Origin: Amoebophrya sp. A120
Lineage: Eukaryota; Sar; Dinophyceae; Syndiniales; Amoebophryaceae
Direction of reading: 5' to 3'
Assembly: GCA_905178155.1 (NCBI GenBank)
Contig: CAJINV010000002.1
Location: 8,017,224 to 8,081,223 of the forward strand
Length of the DNA stretch: 64,000 nucleotides
Numbering within the stretch: the first letter of the stretch is position 1; each line of letters begins with the position of its first letter. The notes below the pieces were generated by a model. The model was not told the DNA's origin. It did not search any database and saw nothing but the letters and a program-made list of their open reading frames with translations. Positions 1 to 13,687 of the stretch are shown here, in pieces. A program made the position numbers and the translations under genes.

Positions 1-204
1 CTAACCAAGGTTTTCATTTTGAAAACCTTGGTTAGGAAAAAAGGCCAAAATCATTTTTCCTAACCGAGGTTTTCATTTTGAAAAGGGCGGTCAGGAAAAA
101 TTTCAATGGGCTAACCTCTGTTTGCATTTCAAACAGGGAGGTTAGGAAAAATGAATTCGCCCACTTTTGCTAACCGCCCTTTTCAAAATGGAAAAGGCGG
201 TCAG
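1..204. repeat. Array of four 35-nt hairpin repeats
   Basis: Four units of exactly 35 nt start at 1, 60, 111 and 170. Each begins CTAACC and ends GGTTAG or GGTCAG, and each is an inverted repeat. The first is a nearly perfect 16-bp stem (CTAACCAAGGTTTTCA) with a 3-nt loop. The other copies differ in arm sequence but several arm changes are matched or nearly matched on the opposite arm. Spacers of 15-25 nt start with a run of A. A decayed fifth copy may lie around 217-245. Function unknown; the window edge cuts the array. Confidence 0.85.
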
Positions 205-311
205 GAAAAAAAAATCCGGCCGCTTTCCCAGGCTCAGCCGCCTCAGGAAAAAAAAATCCCCTTCCGTCACGAAGTCGGCGAAGTGGCTAATAATCGTGAC
301 GTGCCGCGTCC

Positions 312-381
312 TACCAAATGCAAAAGTCTCTGGGTCTGGAAGAATGCAACTTGTCATGCTAAATTTTTTTTTTTTTTTTGC
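312..381 (+). mobile_element. Orphan introner end, family 1, followed by poly-T
   Basis: The stretch TACCAAATGC then CTCTGGGTCTGGAAGA then CTTGTCATGCT matches the left end of the family-1 introners seen in coding genes further along. It runs into about 18 T. No matching right end follows and no gene is recognised around it, so it looks like a truncated copy outside a gene or in an undetected one. Confidence 0.6.
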
Positions 382-1391
382 TAGGCAAATTGCGCGCTCA
401 GTCTCAGTTTCAGTGGAGCGCCCCGCCGGTTGAACACTTCTGATGGTGAACGAAAACCAGGGATTTGCGGCTTCGCGCCGCGACGACTTGATGGGGGTCC
501 CGCGCCCCCCCTCCGCTTCCAAAAATGCAGTTTGTGCGTGAATGCTGCAAAACCTCCGACACCGCGGCACCAATCAGGAGCAAGCTCCTATTCACCATAC
601 ACAAACCCAAAGACGGAAATCATCGGGAAAGGATATTGTCGACCGCAATCAATGACGCCAATGGCAACTACAACCCGAAGCAGGGGAGGGGTAGATACTC
701 CCGCACAACGCGCGAGATTCGTTTTCTACGTGTCGAGCCGGTAGCAGCGGCACACGTCCGATACAGTTTTTTCCACGATGACGAATCTGCTGTTTTCTTT
801 TCTTTTTTTTTTCTTTCCTTTTTTTCTTTTTGCTTTTCTTGTCTTTTCATTTTTTTTTTAATTTTTTTTTTTTTTGTTGCTTTTCTTTTCTTTTTTTTCT
901 TATGCCGACACAGCTGACGCACAAAAAGCGGTGGGCGATTCACGAAGAAGTGCGCGGGTATGCTCGGCGTTCCCGAGGCCATAGGCCGTACCTGTTTGAT
1001 AAAATCCGGGCCGCGCTCTTGCTCCCACATTGCCTCGCCGCCCACGCTTCTGTGTATTCCCTCGCAAGCAGGCCGCGCAATGGTCCTCCTCGCGGCGTGT
1101 GGTCGTCCGCCAGTACATTTTGCGACTCTATCATTGAAGAAAAAAGGGCGCAAGACTAATACACGAGGCCTACCTTCCGCTTCCAAGGGATACATAATAA
1201 ACAACACACACTACGTTAGCACTGCCCACTACGACGCTGCGGCGACTCTAGTACTACTCTACGCTACGACTACACACCCGCTGACTCACCCCAAAGCTTA
1301 ATCCTACCCCACCAGCCACTGCTGGGAAAAAAAGAAAGCACAGCCCTGCAGTTTTGGAAAAGGCGCAACGAGTGGGGGGGGACCACAGGAG
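382..1391. other. Non-coding stretch with pyrimidine tract
   Basis: No convincing gene. Bases about 790-900 are an almost pure T/C tract. Short open frames here, including a lysine-rich minus-strand one, are by-products of this tract. The stretch lies downstream of the first minus-strand gene. Confidence 0.5.
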
Positions 1392-3315
1392 TCACCCCCC
1401 CCGTAAGCTGCGCAGGCGTTGAAGTATCTGCTGCTTATTTCTACATGAGCTACTTGCTTCATCACGTAGTGCTTCCAAAAAACGAAGTGCTTTCAATTCA
1501 CGAAGCGCTTTCGTCTCTGGATTCTGAAAAAAATTGTATTGCATGACCAGCAAGTGCAAGAGGACTCCAGTTTGTGCTACACGGAGAGGGCATTTCTCAT
1601 GCGGTAGAGGTATCACAAAATCTGCAGCATGCAAAAATCTGTGTTGCATGATTACCAAAAGTCGTCCAGTTTTGACCAAGTCGGGAGGTAGTTTCTCATG
1701 CAGGATAGGCATTGGAAAGGTCTCGCAGAATCTATCATGCTAGGCCCTGCATTCCAGACCTCATGGGTCATGGAAAAGCAGCATGACAAGTCGCGCATTC
1801 TTCCAGACCCAGACATTTTTACAATTGATACGTCCAAATGTCGTGCCCGCGCAGCAGCTGTACCTTTCGCCAGGAAACTTCCACAGCATCGCGCTTCTGG
1901 GTAGTGTCCGCAAAATGCACTCTTCGAGTGTCGCGAAAGACAGGCTCCTTTACACTTTTCCTTCTTGTTCCGAAGGGTTTGTTCTTTCCATAATTGCCAA
2001 TCTCATGATCTCCCCCGCCCACATAAGTCGCCCACTCTACAGTTTGTTCGTCAATCACTTGAACTGCCTGCTTACTTTTCGCTACCGGTCGCGCGAGCGC
2101 TTTCTCAACGAGCCCCAGAAAATGCGCCAGCCGCGGCCTGACCACCGGCTGCTGCAGAACCTCTGACACGCAGCAGGAAAACCTCGGACGCGGTTTTCGC
2201 GTAAGAAACGCCTGCTTACGTACCTTCCTCCCCTCGACGAAAGCGAACTCCAGCTGCTCCGCCAGCGTTGCCACTGTGGAGCAACCTGCTTTTACTCCCG
2301 TCGTTGCTGTGTGCCCTTTCACCTGCGGCAACTCTTGGATGAATCGTCTTAAAAATGCTAAGGAATGGCGAAATTCCACCGGGAACAACGAGGCGTGCTG
2401 CGACAGCTCTCTCGGAGAGATCACATCAAAAGTTGTAGGTATGCCACTTCTGAAATCTTCTTGCTGCCCGCGCGCGAGCAGGAGTTCCGCGAAAGGCATG
2501 TCGCGGCCCTCGGAAATTATCACGGCCGTGACTGGGATAACTGGTGTCTCATCGATGTTTCCTCGATTCTGATACATGAGAATTCCGCGCGGGCCTTTAT
2601 TTCCTAGTAGCTGCTGCCCCAAGGTCCTTCGGAAGTCGCTCCGGTCTAGAACTCTGCACCGATCCGGTGGCTCCTCTTCTCCCTGCTTAGCGATACTACA
2701 CTTTTTCAAACAACTTCCAATCCCGTCAAAGTGGCGGATACCTCGTCCGATAGAAGCACCAGTGGTTACTAGTCTAATCCGGAGGTTATTTGGATAAAAG
2801 ATCTTTTTCGTCCGCTTCAGAATCTGTTCGACTTTCGCCTGCAGCTGGTATACCGTCCACCTCCGCCAATCGTCCGACCCAAAAACAACACCTTGCTGGA
2901 AGGAGACAATTGGCGTCGCGTCGCTCATGGGGAGCACCTGAAGCACCGGTGCCCTGTTCCTGCTCTTGAACCGCATCCAGGAAAGAGAACTCGCTCGACT
3001 ATTCAGTGACGCAGCTACAGGTCCCACGTCTTCTTGGGGGGTCTCGGGTTGTCGTTGGTCCTGTTGAGAGGCAATGTTGTAGCTAGTCCGTCGTCCGATA
3101 ACTTTCGTAGACGGAAGTGTTTGTGACAAGTCGTTTCCAAATTTTTGCTCTCGTTGGAGGAGATGTCGAAGCGGCGGAAAGCAGCACTCTGTGTCTGCGG
3201 TGTACGCGGCAGAAGCTTCGTCGCAAAACAACTGCAGTGCGAAAAGCAAGATCATCCATGCAGGCCGGCGGGAACTGGCGGACGCGGATCTTCTTCGAAG
3301 GGAGAAGAATACCAT
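1392..3315 (-). CDS. Unknown secreted or signal-anchored protein, 534 aa, two exons
   Basis: Starts at the ATG at 3315; the open frame extends upstream only through a TTG. Exon 1 is 3315-1831 and exon 2 is 1511-1392, joined across a family-1 introner. Removing the element plus one GACG copy joins Trp-Thr (GHDIWT) directly to KALRELKALR, and the frame runs to a stop at 1392. The N-terminus has basic residues and then a hydrophobic stretch (about 19-31, WMILLFALQLF), which fits a signal peptide or anchor. The rest is basic, with no domain I recognise. It contains a run of Cys-bearing segments near residues 220-240. The short C-terminal exon is a predicted amphipathic helix with repeated ALR. 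First gene of a minus-strand cluster, with Rab2 upstream in the same direction. Confidence 0.7.
1516..1830 (-). mobile_element. Introner, family 1 (315 bp)
   Basis: Flanked by CGTC at 1512-1515 and 1831-1834 (GACG on the coding strand). The end at 1830 carries the family inverted repeat (TCTTCCAGACCCAGACATTT on plus); the other end (TCTCTGGATTCTGAAAA) is degenerate. Excision restores the frame of the host gene. Registers allowed by the duplication give GT-AC at best, never GT-AG. Confidence 0.85.
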
Positions 3316-3872
3316 GGCTTTCGCTGTTGTGGATAAGATAGAAATAGGAAAAAAGAAGGTAGCTGGTGAATTCAAGAACAAAAAACGGAGGGAGCGGCAC
3401 TAGGTATCTGATATTAAAACAGCGACAGGCGAAATTTGATTTCTCTTGGACGTTAAAATGAGAAAATATTGTTCGTGTTCCTCGCTAACGCGACTGAGTG
3501 CAAACATATTTTACTTCTACAGCCTGATCTTCATCGGAAATTTGGTGCACAGCGGTGTCAAAACTACCACCTCCATTGATTCTGCACGAACATGTGCGCT
3601 CGTGCCAGAGTGTAGATCCGGAAAACAAATAGACGTCGAACAAACAAGCGCTCTGGCTCGAAAGCGAAACTGACAACCCGCGTTGTCTGTCACTGCCCCT
3701 ATCATTCTGATTCTTATTCATGATCACTGTCTTCCTGCTCAACGTTATGATTCACGGTGCAAGAGCAAATCTAAACAACTTCCGCCTTCTTGTGAGAAAA
3801 AATGATAAGCGCGCTAGGTTCGAATTGCTCCATTCGAACGAGTGCGGTACGACCGAGGTCGTTCTGCGCAGC
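3316..3872. other. Intergenic, upstream of the 534-aa gene
   Basis: About 0.56 kb between the start of the downstream gene and the Rab2 stop. Only short open frames are present. It should hold the promoter of the minus-strand gene at 3315; no recognisable element was seen. Confidence 0.4.
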
Positions 3873-6826
<2,954 letters not shown>

Positions 6827-8657
6827 CTAATTTTTGCTATCCGACGTTTCCCGCAACACCACGAGGTCGGCAAGCGGCTTACCTCCATCGTAGCCGCCGA
6901 AGACAATCAGGTGCGGCCCGATTGTCGTGCAAGAATGAAAGTACCGCGAGCAAGGAGCCACGCCCGTGTACGTCACTTGGCTCCAGGTCCTGGAAATGTA
7001 TATGATCGTGAGTCATTTTCAAAATTATTTCCTTTTTGAAGATCACGCGTGGCATATACCGAAATAACCGCAAAGAAAGACAGGTGAACAACAAAAGAAA
7101 TACATGTCGCCGGTTCGGAGTATCATGCAGTCTTCATTCGATTGCTCGTCGTTCCCTGACGGCTGCTCGGGTCTGGGATAACATTACAATTCATACTACG
7201 GTTTTTTTCGTGCTGAAAAATAGAAAAACAACATCTGTGCATGCTGTCATATTTCTAGAACTAACGAAGCCATACAGGATACTTGTCTTTCCCCCTTGTC
7301 GCCCAATTCTCCGTGTTGACGCCGTGCCAGCCGCCAAAACCAATTAAGTCATTACTCGACAGCACCAACGTATGCCCGAACCGTGGGGCCATGGGAGACC
7401 CGTGCGTGCGGAGTCGGCTCCACTCGTAGGTTTGCAAATTGAGCACGCGGAAGTCATTCATGTAACAGGCTTTCACCATGTCGCCGATCGCTTCCTGGAT
7501 GATTTTTGCACCATGGTCGTTGGAAATAAATCGATTATCGACAAATTTGAGCTATATAAACAAACAAAATTCTGCAAGAACGCCAACGCGAAAGATGACA
7601 TCATAAGTACTAACTCAGTACCGTTTTCTCGATCTGTTGCGCCGCTGGTAGATGGAACCCCCCGTGGATCACCAAATTGGTGTCCATCAAAGTGGCGGTG
7701 TGACCCATCCGCGCGCTGGGAGCCGGACCCGTGGTTTCCTGGGTCCGCCATGCCATGGAGGTTAGATCCAACACGTGAAGGCCGGAAAAGAACCTGGAGA
7801 TTTTGTTTTTGCTCTTCGCGCGATAATAATTGCAGGTCGACGATTATACCGAAAAATGCAGCAAAGTGAATGTTCCATCTGCAACGCCATCCAGCTGTGC
7901 ATTAATCTTCCGAGTGGACAGGCGATATCCAGGTACCACAACAATTAATATTAAATGGAAATTTATAAGTAAGTACTTTGGCCCGGAAACACCCCCAAAG
8001 ATGAGCAAATTCGTGCCGTGCAGGGTGGAGCTGTGTCCCATGCGGGCCGCGGGCGCGCCGCCGCTGGAGGGTCCTTGGTACCACGTCATGGCCGCCACGT
8101 CCAGGGCGTGCAAGTCCCGAAAATGCGTCGCATTGTCTCCCCTGCCACCAAAATACACGACGCGGGACCCCACCAGCGACGCGGAGTGGCCGTACCGGGC
8201 TTCAGGTGGCGTGCCTGGTGGAAATCACAACAATAAAGAGTCGTATAGTAGTTCTGATTCTCATGTAGCTGTAGTACAACATACTTCCACTCTTTGTGGA
8301 GCAGCAAACGCTGTAAAGGCGAATGCAAACACAAATGTAACAGCTACCTTTGACCGCCGGTGTGGTCCACAAGTTCTGGTCGACGTCGAGCACGTAGACG
8401 TCGTTTAAATTTGTGTACACCCCGTCGTTGTTGAATTGCCCCCCGAAAATCACCAACTTCGGCCCGCTCCCTGCTATCGAGCTCACCAGGGTCGCCGTGT
8501 GCCCGCCGCGCGCGCACGGGTTGGAACCCTCGATCTGCGGGGTGGCCCACTGCCACGACCGGCTGGAGGAAGACGCTGAGGGCTGCGAGGTCGTGAAAAG
8601 CGTTTTCAGTACACACGTATCCGGCTCACGGATACGTGTGCGGTCCGGCTTCACCAT
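6827..8657 (-). CDS. Kelch-repeat beta-propeller protein
   Basis: At least five kelch units in succession, each with the pattern R-GH(S/T)-(A/S)-TL, then (L/I)(V/I)(I/F)FGG, then DLHALD-like and an aromatic W. Start is the ATG at 8657 (MVKPDRTRIREPDT); the frame upstream opens only with TTG. Exon 1 is 8657-8348, exon 2 is 8214-7977 and exon 3 begins at 7793; these junctions are GT-AG. A further exon around 7510-7270 carries YMNDFRVLNLQTYEW and FGHTLVL. The last one, about 6985-6827, reads WSQVTYTGVAPCSRYFHSC then LIVFGGYDGG and continues in frame to a TAG at 6827. Alternatively a GTAAG at 6882 is a donor and the gene continues. Propellers of this kind serve as protein-binding scaffolds; no enzymatic or BTB domain is visible. 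Confidence 0.8.
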
Positions 8658-9662
8658 TTTGACTGTGGTGTGTTCCGCCAAATTCTACACCTCGTAAAAA
8701 CAAGAGGAGCAAAGTGGTGACGCAAGGACGATCTGCTTCTATGTTTCACTTCCGTTCTTCCGCTATCGGTGTGAAGAGAGAAATTACTACGTTCACGCAG
8801 TTCATTCACCTACTAGATAAACTATAGGATCAACGCGACGACGAAGATGCTCCACCCACTCTTGTACTCCGATCAGCTCACCGCTTCCGACAAATGCACG
8901 CGCTCAAAAGTACTTATCTACCACGACTTCTCTCCGACGAAAGCATGCGATTGAAAACGCAGTTCCTCTACTTTTTCTCAAGTACTTCTAGACTGTATCT
9001 GAAACAAAAGCCAACAAAACCTGTCGTACTTGTCCCGAGTAAATGTCTGTGGTGTTTGTTGTGAACCACTGAAGAAAGCTGCAGGGCCGCAAAATGACGA
9101 GCTCCTGCGATGTGTACTTCTTTTCATTCTGCGTCATTCTACATCAAAACACGTCTTCCCTGGAAAGACGAAGATAAAGTCGTTACAGAAAGTTTGGGCT
9201 TGGCAACTTTTGTGCTTCTGGTAGAAGTGAAAGCAACAAAAGACTCATTGTACAAAAATCTGAAGCGCTGCGTGTTGTCCTGCTGTGGGGAAAAAAGCCT
9301 AAGTCTAATTGTACAAAAGAAGCCGAAGTGTACAGGCTCGCACAGTAGATCCGCTAATGTCCTGGCTGCATGTCCTTTGGTAAGTGAGTAGCCGTAATTT
9401 TATGCGACACTGCGCTATATTCTAGTCGCCAGCGTAGAAGTTGTTCTCGGTGTTAAACGTTTTGATTTTTTATTTTTTCAAAGATTCTATGTATACATAA
9501 CCTTTTTCACAAATACGCCATGCCCCTCCTCGCGTTTTCAACCTTCGTACTTTGGAAAAATTGAAGCCTTCGCTGATTAAGATTAGCGGTGGAGGGTTAT
9601 CATAGGCGAAAAAATCGTCACCAATTAAGGTAGTCGCGATTTCTTTGTTCTTTTCATCATTT
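8658..9662. other. Intergenic upstream of kelch gene
   Basis: About 1 kb with only short scattered open frames on either strand. Presumed kelch promoter and 3' flank of the aspartyl-protease-like gene. Nothing specific seen. Confidence 0.35.
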
Positions 9663-12464
9663 CTACACCCTTCTGGGGAGCAAGATCTCCCGATTCCCGT
9701 AGTCGTAGCCCACGTAATAGGCCCGGTGGAAAGGGACGCCGAGCATGAGTGCGAGCGACTGCGTGTGGCGAAGTTTGTCGACACAGTGCTGCCTGGAGAG
9801 GGGGCGATTCGGGACCCGGCTGCCGTGGCAGTAGCAGTAGTCGGCGCCGGTAAGCGTGAACCAATGGAACATATTGGACCTCTTTTCCTCCAGCTCAAAG
9901 GCTATCTCCGGTCCGTCGGCCGGGCAGTCGCGCGCCGCGTGTCCGTTGCGCTGGTTGAAGTCCGCGAGCTTGCGCTCGAATACCTCATACAGTGGGCGGG
10001 CCAGACCGAGGACCGACCAGCCGGAATCCAGCATGACTTTGTACCGCTTATCTCGGTGTGAATGCTGGTCGTCCTCAGTTTCCGGGCGCTGGTTCCGGTA
10101 CAGCGTTGAGGGCCGAAACTCCCTCTTTTCCGGCGTCAAGGTGGTCACAAACCTGTTGACATCAGGAGAAAATGATGTACTACTGTTGCCGACGTTCGTT
10201 TGTCCATTTCCCGACGGTTCTACAACGTCCAGCCCCCGGTAGCTCCACTCCACCAGTGGCGGGAAAAAAGCGTAGAGTCGGTTTTGCGCCGGCTCGCGGA
10301 GGCGGCGGGACGCTGGTGGTACTGCCCCCGGGGCATCAGCATGGCGACGACTTGATGTTCCCGGTTGTTGTTCCTGGATACTCGACGTCGTGGGCGGTGA
10401 ATTATTATCCGCTTGGTCATCAAAGACCAAACGGTCCTCCCGCGCATCAAACACCTCGTCCCCAATTCTCACCTTCCGCACGTACAGTTGCCACTCGGAC
10501 CCGCGAAAGTCGAAGAAGTTCTTCAGCGTGCTATCCGCTAAAAGTGGCTTCCCGCCCACGCCCCGCCGCAGCGGGGTGCGCCCGGCGCGGATTCTGCGGT
10601 GGTAGAACTCTTCTTGAAGGCGGTCTTTCTCCCGCAGAAACCGGCGGAGCAACTTCCGCGTGGCTTTGATCCTGTCGTAGGTGCCGAGCGATGGGGCCTC
10701 CAGGTCCGTGTAAAACTGCTCGTGTATTGATAACCTCGCGGCTGTAGAAGTACTACGCGCCCTTCGGTAAAAATCCACACCATCCGACGGGTCCCACAGT
10801 GTACGGAACAGAAAGCCCGGTTCGTACCAGGGAAACGAGTCGCGGCGCTGCAGTTGCTCCGCCACGGGAAAACGGAGAAGTCTTTCCTCCCGCGGTTTTC
10901 CGTTCAGCACAAACACCGGGTTGCGCGACCACGGACCTCCGACGGTTGAAGGTGTTGATGCTCCTGCTGTCGCATTTGCATTGCTGTTGCTCTCGTCGAA
11001 ATTCTCGTTGGCCACCTGAAAGCTGAAGACCTGGTTCTCGCTGTTGCCCCGGTTCAACGCGTCCAGGGCGAACTGGTCCAGCAGACTCGCCGCGTTCTTC
11101 CGCGACGAGGGCTGGCGGCCAAGCCGCTCGGAGGGGAAGCCCAGCCCGAAGATGCCGTCCCACCCGAGGACCGGGTCGGGGGCGGCGGCGTCGTGCACCA
11201 CGGCAAGCTTGGGCACGTTCCCGAGTTTCTCTCCCCACGTGTAGTTGGAACTGGTATTTTGCTGTTGAAAAAGCCTTTGCAGCTCTCCGCTTGCCGCGAT
11301 CACGCTACTCGCACTTCCTGTCCGCAGATCCAAGTCGGGTAAAATTGTGGCTGTCTGTGGGCTTATTTGCTGCAAGAAGCCGGTGCCCCCGCCACGGTTT
11401 GCTACTTGTGCTTGTCCAGCGTGATCATTCTGGTTCTGCGGATTATTATTATCATTATTATTTTGCCCTTCCCCGCCTCCTCCGCTCCTGTTTACTCTCC
11501 AGACGTCCTTCCATGCCCGGCCCTCGAAGTTCCCGCCGACGTAGGTGCACCGGACGGCCGCCGTGCCAGAAGGGCAAGCCTGCGAAGATCCCTGGACCAC
11601 CCGGTGCATGGCATACACATCCAGAGCTTCCTTCGTGGACGAGGTGAAGCTAGACACGACTCCGGTGGCAGAGTCAGTGTCACCACCACCCCCCGCAGAT
11701 ACAACCCGCAGTCGGAAGAGATTCTGCACCGCCCCGCCCGTGTCCAAGAGGACAGTTTTGCCTTCGAACGCGTGGGGGGCGGCGGCGGGGAACGTCCCGA
11801 TGTCGATTTTCAATCCAAACGCGGATTTCATGCCAAAACTGGATTGTGCGTTCACATTCCCAAACCCGTTCACGTACACCAATGGCCAGACGTGCGTTTT
11901 GCCTGCTAAGATCTCCACCTCCGGGTGCCGCCAGGATGACCGCTGTGCAGCTGCAGCTCGAGGGGTCGGCGGAAGAGAGTTTGAGTTACTTTGCGAACCG
12001 GGCGGGGCCCCGCCAGCTTGTAGTGGCGGTGCCGGTGGACGTCGACTCGCATTACCTAGTGCACCCGCGCTTCTTCCAGGACCGGGAACCGGATTCGGCA
12101 ATAAACCGGTAGAAATTCTAGTATGGTTTCCTGTCGGTCGAGGTGTTCCTCCCGATGTGGAAGAGATATTTCTACCCCCTACTCCTCCGCCGGCGCCGCT
12201 AGGGCTCGAAACAAAAATGGGAGTGCTGCCAATGACTCCCGTGTGGGGGGAGATGTTTTCCTGTTTCGCGGCACTGCGGTCTTGCGCGTTTATGACCACT
12301 ACCGCGACCGTAACGGCGGTACCCGCGAGCAGGAGGACCGCCCCGATGGTCAGAAACAGCCCGAGCCACAGTGGACAACACGCGGAGGTAGTTCTTGTGA
12401 CAGGGCCTGCCGCTGGGGTTCTTTGCGGGTCATCTACATCTTCTTGCTGGTGCTGCTCCCTCAT
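9663..12464 (-). CDS. Membrane-anchored pepsin-like (A1) aspartyl protease, 933 aa
   Basis: Single exon. Start taken at the ATG at 12464 (MREQHQQEDVDD); the open frame extends nine codons further only through GTG. A cytosolic Cys-containing N-terminus precedes a transmembrane helix at about residues 31-59, followed by a long Ser/Pro/Gly stalk. The catalytic domain starts near 220. The first active-site motif is VLLDTGG (Asp about 241), the flap-side motif is DGIFGLGFPS, and the second active-site motif is VMLDSGW (Asp about 813). The C-terminal strand YYVGYDYGNREILLP matches the pepsin-family end. The spacing between the two Asp residues (about 570) is far above the usual 200 because of long insertions, including a basic coiled segment. 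A Cys-rich YCYC motif near the C-terminus is shared with the next gene. Likely a type II ectodomain protease in the secretory path. The paralogue lies about 1.2 kb upstream. Confidence 0.75.
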   Translation of the reverse strand: MREQHQQEDVDDPQRTPAAGPVTRTTSACCPLWLGLFLTIGAVLLLAGTAVTVAVVVINAQDRSAAKQENISPHTGVIGSTPIFVSSPSGAGGGVGGRNISSTSGGTPRPTGNHTRISTGLLPNPVPGPGRSAGALGNASRRPPAPPLQAGGAPPGSQSNSNSLPPTPRAAAAQRSSWRHPEVEILAGKTHVWPLVYVNGFGNVNAQSSFGMKSAFGLKIDIGTFPAAAPHAFEGKTVLLDTGGAVQNLFRLRVVSAGGGGDTDSATGVVSSFTSSTKEALDVYAMHRVVQGSSQACPSGTAAVRCTYVGGNFEGRAWKDVWRVNRSGGGGEGQNNNDNNNPQNQNDHAGQAQVANRGGGTGFLQQISPQTATILPDLDLRTGSASSVIAASGELQRLFQQQNTSSNYTWGEKLGNVPKLAVVHDAAAPDPVLGWDGIFGLGFPSERLGRQPSSRKNAASLLDQFALDALNRGNSENQVFSFQVANENFDESNSNANATAGASTPSTVGGPWSRNPVFVLNGKPREERLLRFPVAEQLQRRDSFPWYEPGFLFRTLWDPSDGVDFYRRARSTSTAARLSIHEQFYTDLEAPSLGTYDRIKATRKLLRRFLREKDRLQEEFYHRRIRAGRTPLRRGVGGKPLLADSTLKNFFDFRGSEWQLYVRKVRIGDEVFDAREDRLVFDDQADNNSPPTTSSIQEQQPGTSSRRHADAPGAVPPASRRLREPAQNRLYAFFPPLVEWSYRGLDVVEPSGNGQTNVGNSSTSFSPDVNRFVTTLTPEKREFRPSTLYRNQRPETEDDQHSHRDKRYKVMLDSGWSVLGLARPLYEVFERKLADFNQRNGHAARDCPADGPEIAFELEEKRSNMFHWFTLTGADYCYCHGSRVPNRPLSRQHCVDKLRHTQSLALMLGVPFHRAYYVGYDYGNREILLPRRV

Positions 12465-13687
12465 GCTGCATAAAGGCGCAAAAATAGCCACCTCTCCCGC
12501 CGATGTTCGTTCTCACTGGCGAACATTCTAGATCATTTGATCGGCGTGCGGTGGATCTAGCTCGGGCATACCCATAGGCTACAACTTCTCGAAGTAAATC
12601 ACGCTTGGTTTCATCCTAACCTATATGTGGCGCAAAAATCTTCACAGAGGCAAAAACAAAATGATCTATACGTCTTGCAACATAGCGTTGCTGCGGAAAA
12701 CTTAAATTCTGAACATCATGCCAAAAGTCGTCCCTGAATAGAGTCAGTCGGCCGTAAGTAGATATACTCAGCGATCAACAGGATCTACTGCCCGATGGAA
12801 TTGACGAGCAACAGAGCAGGGCTTCATCGATTTCAGGTTTTAGTACTTTGATGAGCACTTACAATCGGCGTGAAAAGAAGTTATCGCTTTAATCGGCTCC
12901 TCGTTTCGACTAGCTTTCCAGGTCCAGATGATCTCCGTGTGATGATGTGAGATCGTAGTGGTGAATTACTGCTGCAGTCTTTGATCCAAGTCGTGATCAG
13001 AATGGCACCTGCCTACTCGGAAAACATCGAGCCACCCGAAACCTAGGGGGCCACGAAATACCACAAATAGGTCACAAGAGACGAATGTCGGCGAATGTTG
13101 TTTGTCGTGGCGAAATTATCGCTTTTTATCCTGCAGCCGGGTCCCGCCGCATACTCTCTGTACAAGGGTTTGATGACTTGCACGCTCTCCGTACAAATTC
13201 TGTGTTCGTTTTCAGAATTCGAAAACCGCTTGCGAATTCTTCACTGCACTCGCTCGGCCTGGACCAGCTGGCGCTCAAAGCTTTTCCAGGTTTCGTACAA
13301 TTGAATGTGACATCAGCAAAAAAACTTCATGTAGCTTGATTCTTCTAGATGTGGCAGTGACTGTTAACGAGCCTGCCTATGCATGTAATGTCTTTTTTTC
13401 GAGGAAACAAATTTCTAGGATGTTTAAAATTGTCCACGTACAGCAAGAAAACACTTTGTAATAGGGAAAATCCGTTACCGTTGTAGTCAAATCGTTCTAG
13501 GTTTCTGTTCATACATCTCTATCCTGGCAAAGAAACTATAAACGCAACACCTCTGTTGGAGATGAGGCTAATGCGAGCGCTATCCGGATCCCGGACACAT
13601 CATCACGAGTCTAACATTTCCAAATTATGTACAACAAACATCATGTATTCCTACTATGGTATGAGTTCCATCTTACAATATCACTCT
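12465..13687. other. Intergenic between the two protease-like paralogues
   Basis: About 1.2 kb without a supported gene. An 84-codon plus-strand ATG frame (13085-13339) opposes the cluster and has no recognisable feature. Confidence 0.35.

Noticed and set aside
668-1207. 179-codon minus-strand frame rich in Lys
   Set aside because: It is mostly the translation of the T/C tract at 790-900 and has no recognisable domain.
3805-3845. tRNA-like GGTTCGAATTGC stretch
   Set aside because: It is a small palindrome; no acceptor stem or anticodon arm can be drawn around it.
7600-8700. Plus-strand frames over the kelch gene
   Set aside because: The minus strand shows repeated FGG and GHT kelch motifs with matching splice sites; plus frames are shadows.
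11545-12531. 328-codon plus-strand frame
   Set aside because: It lies antisense inside the 933-aa pepsin-like gene, which has clear family motifs; it is a GC-rich shadow.
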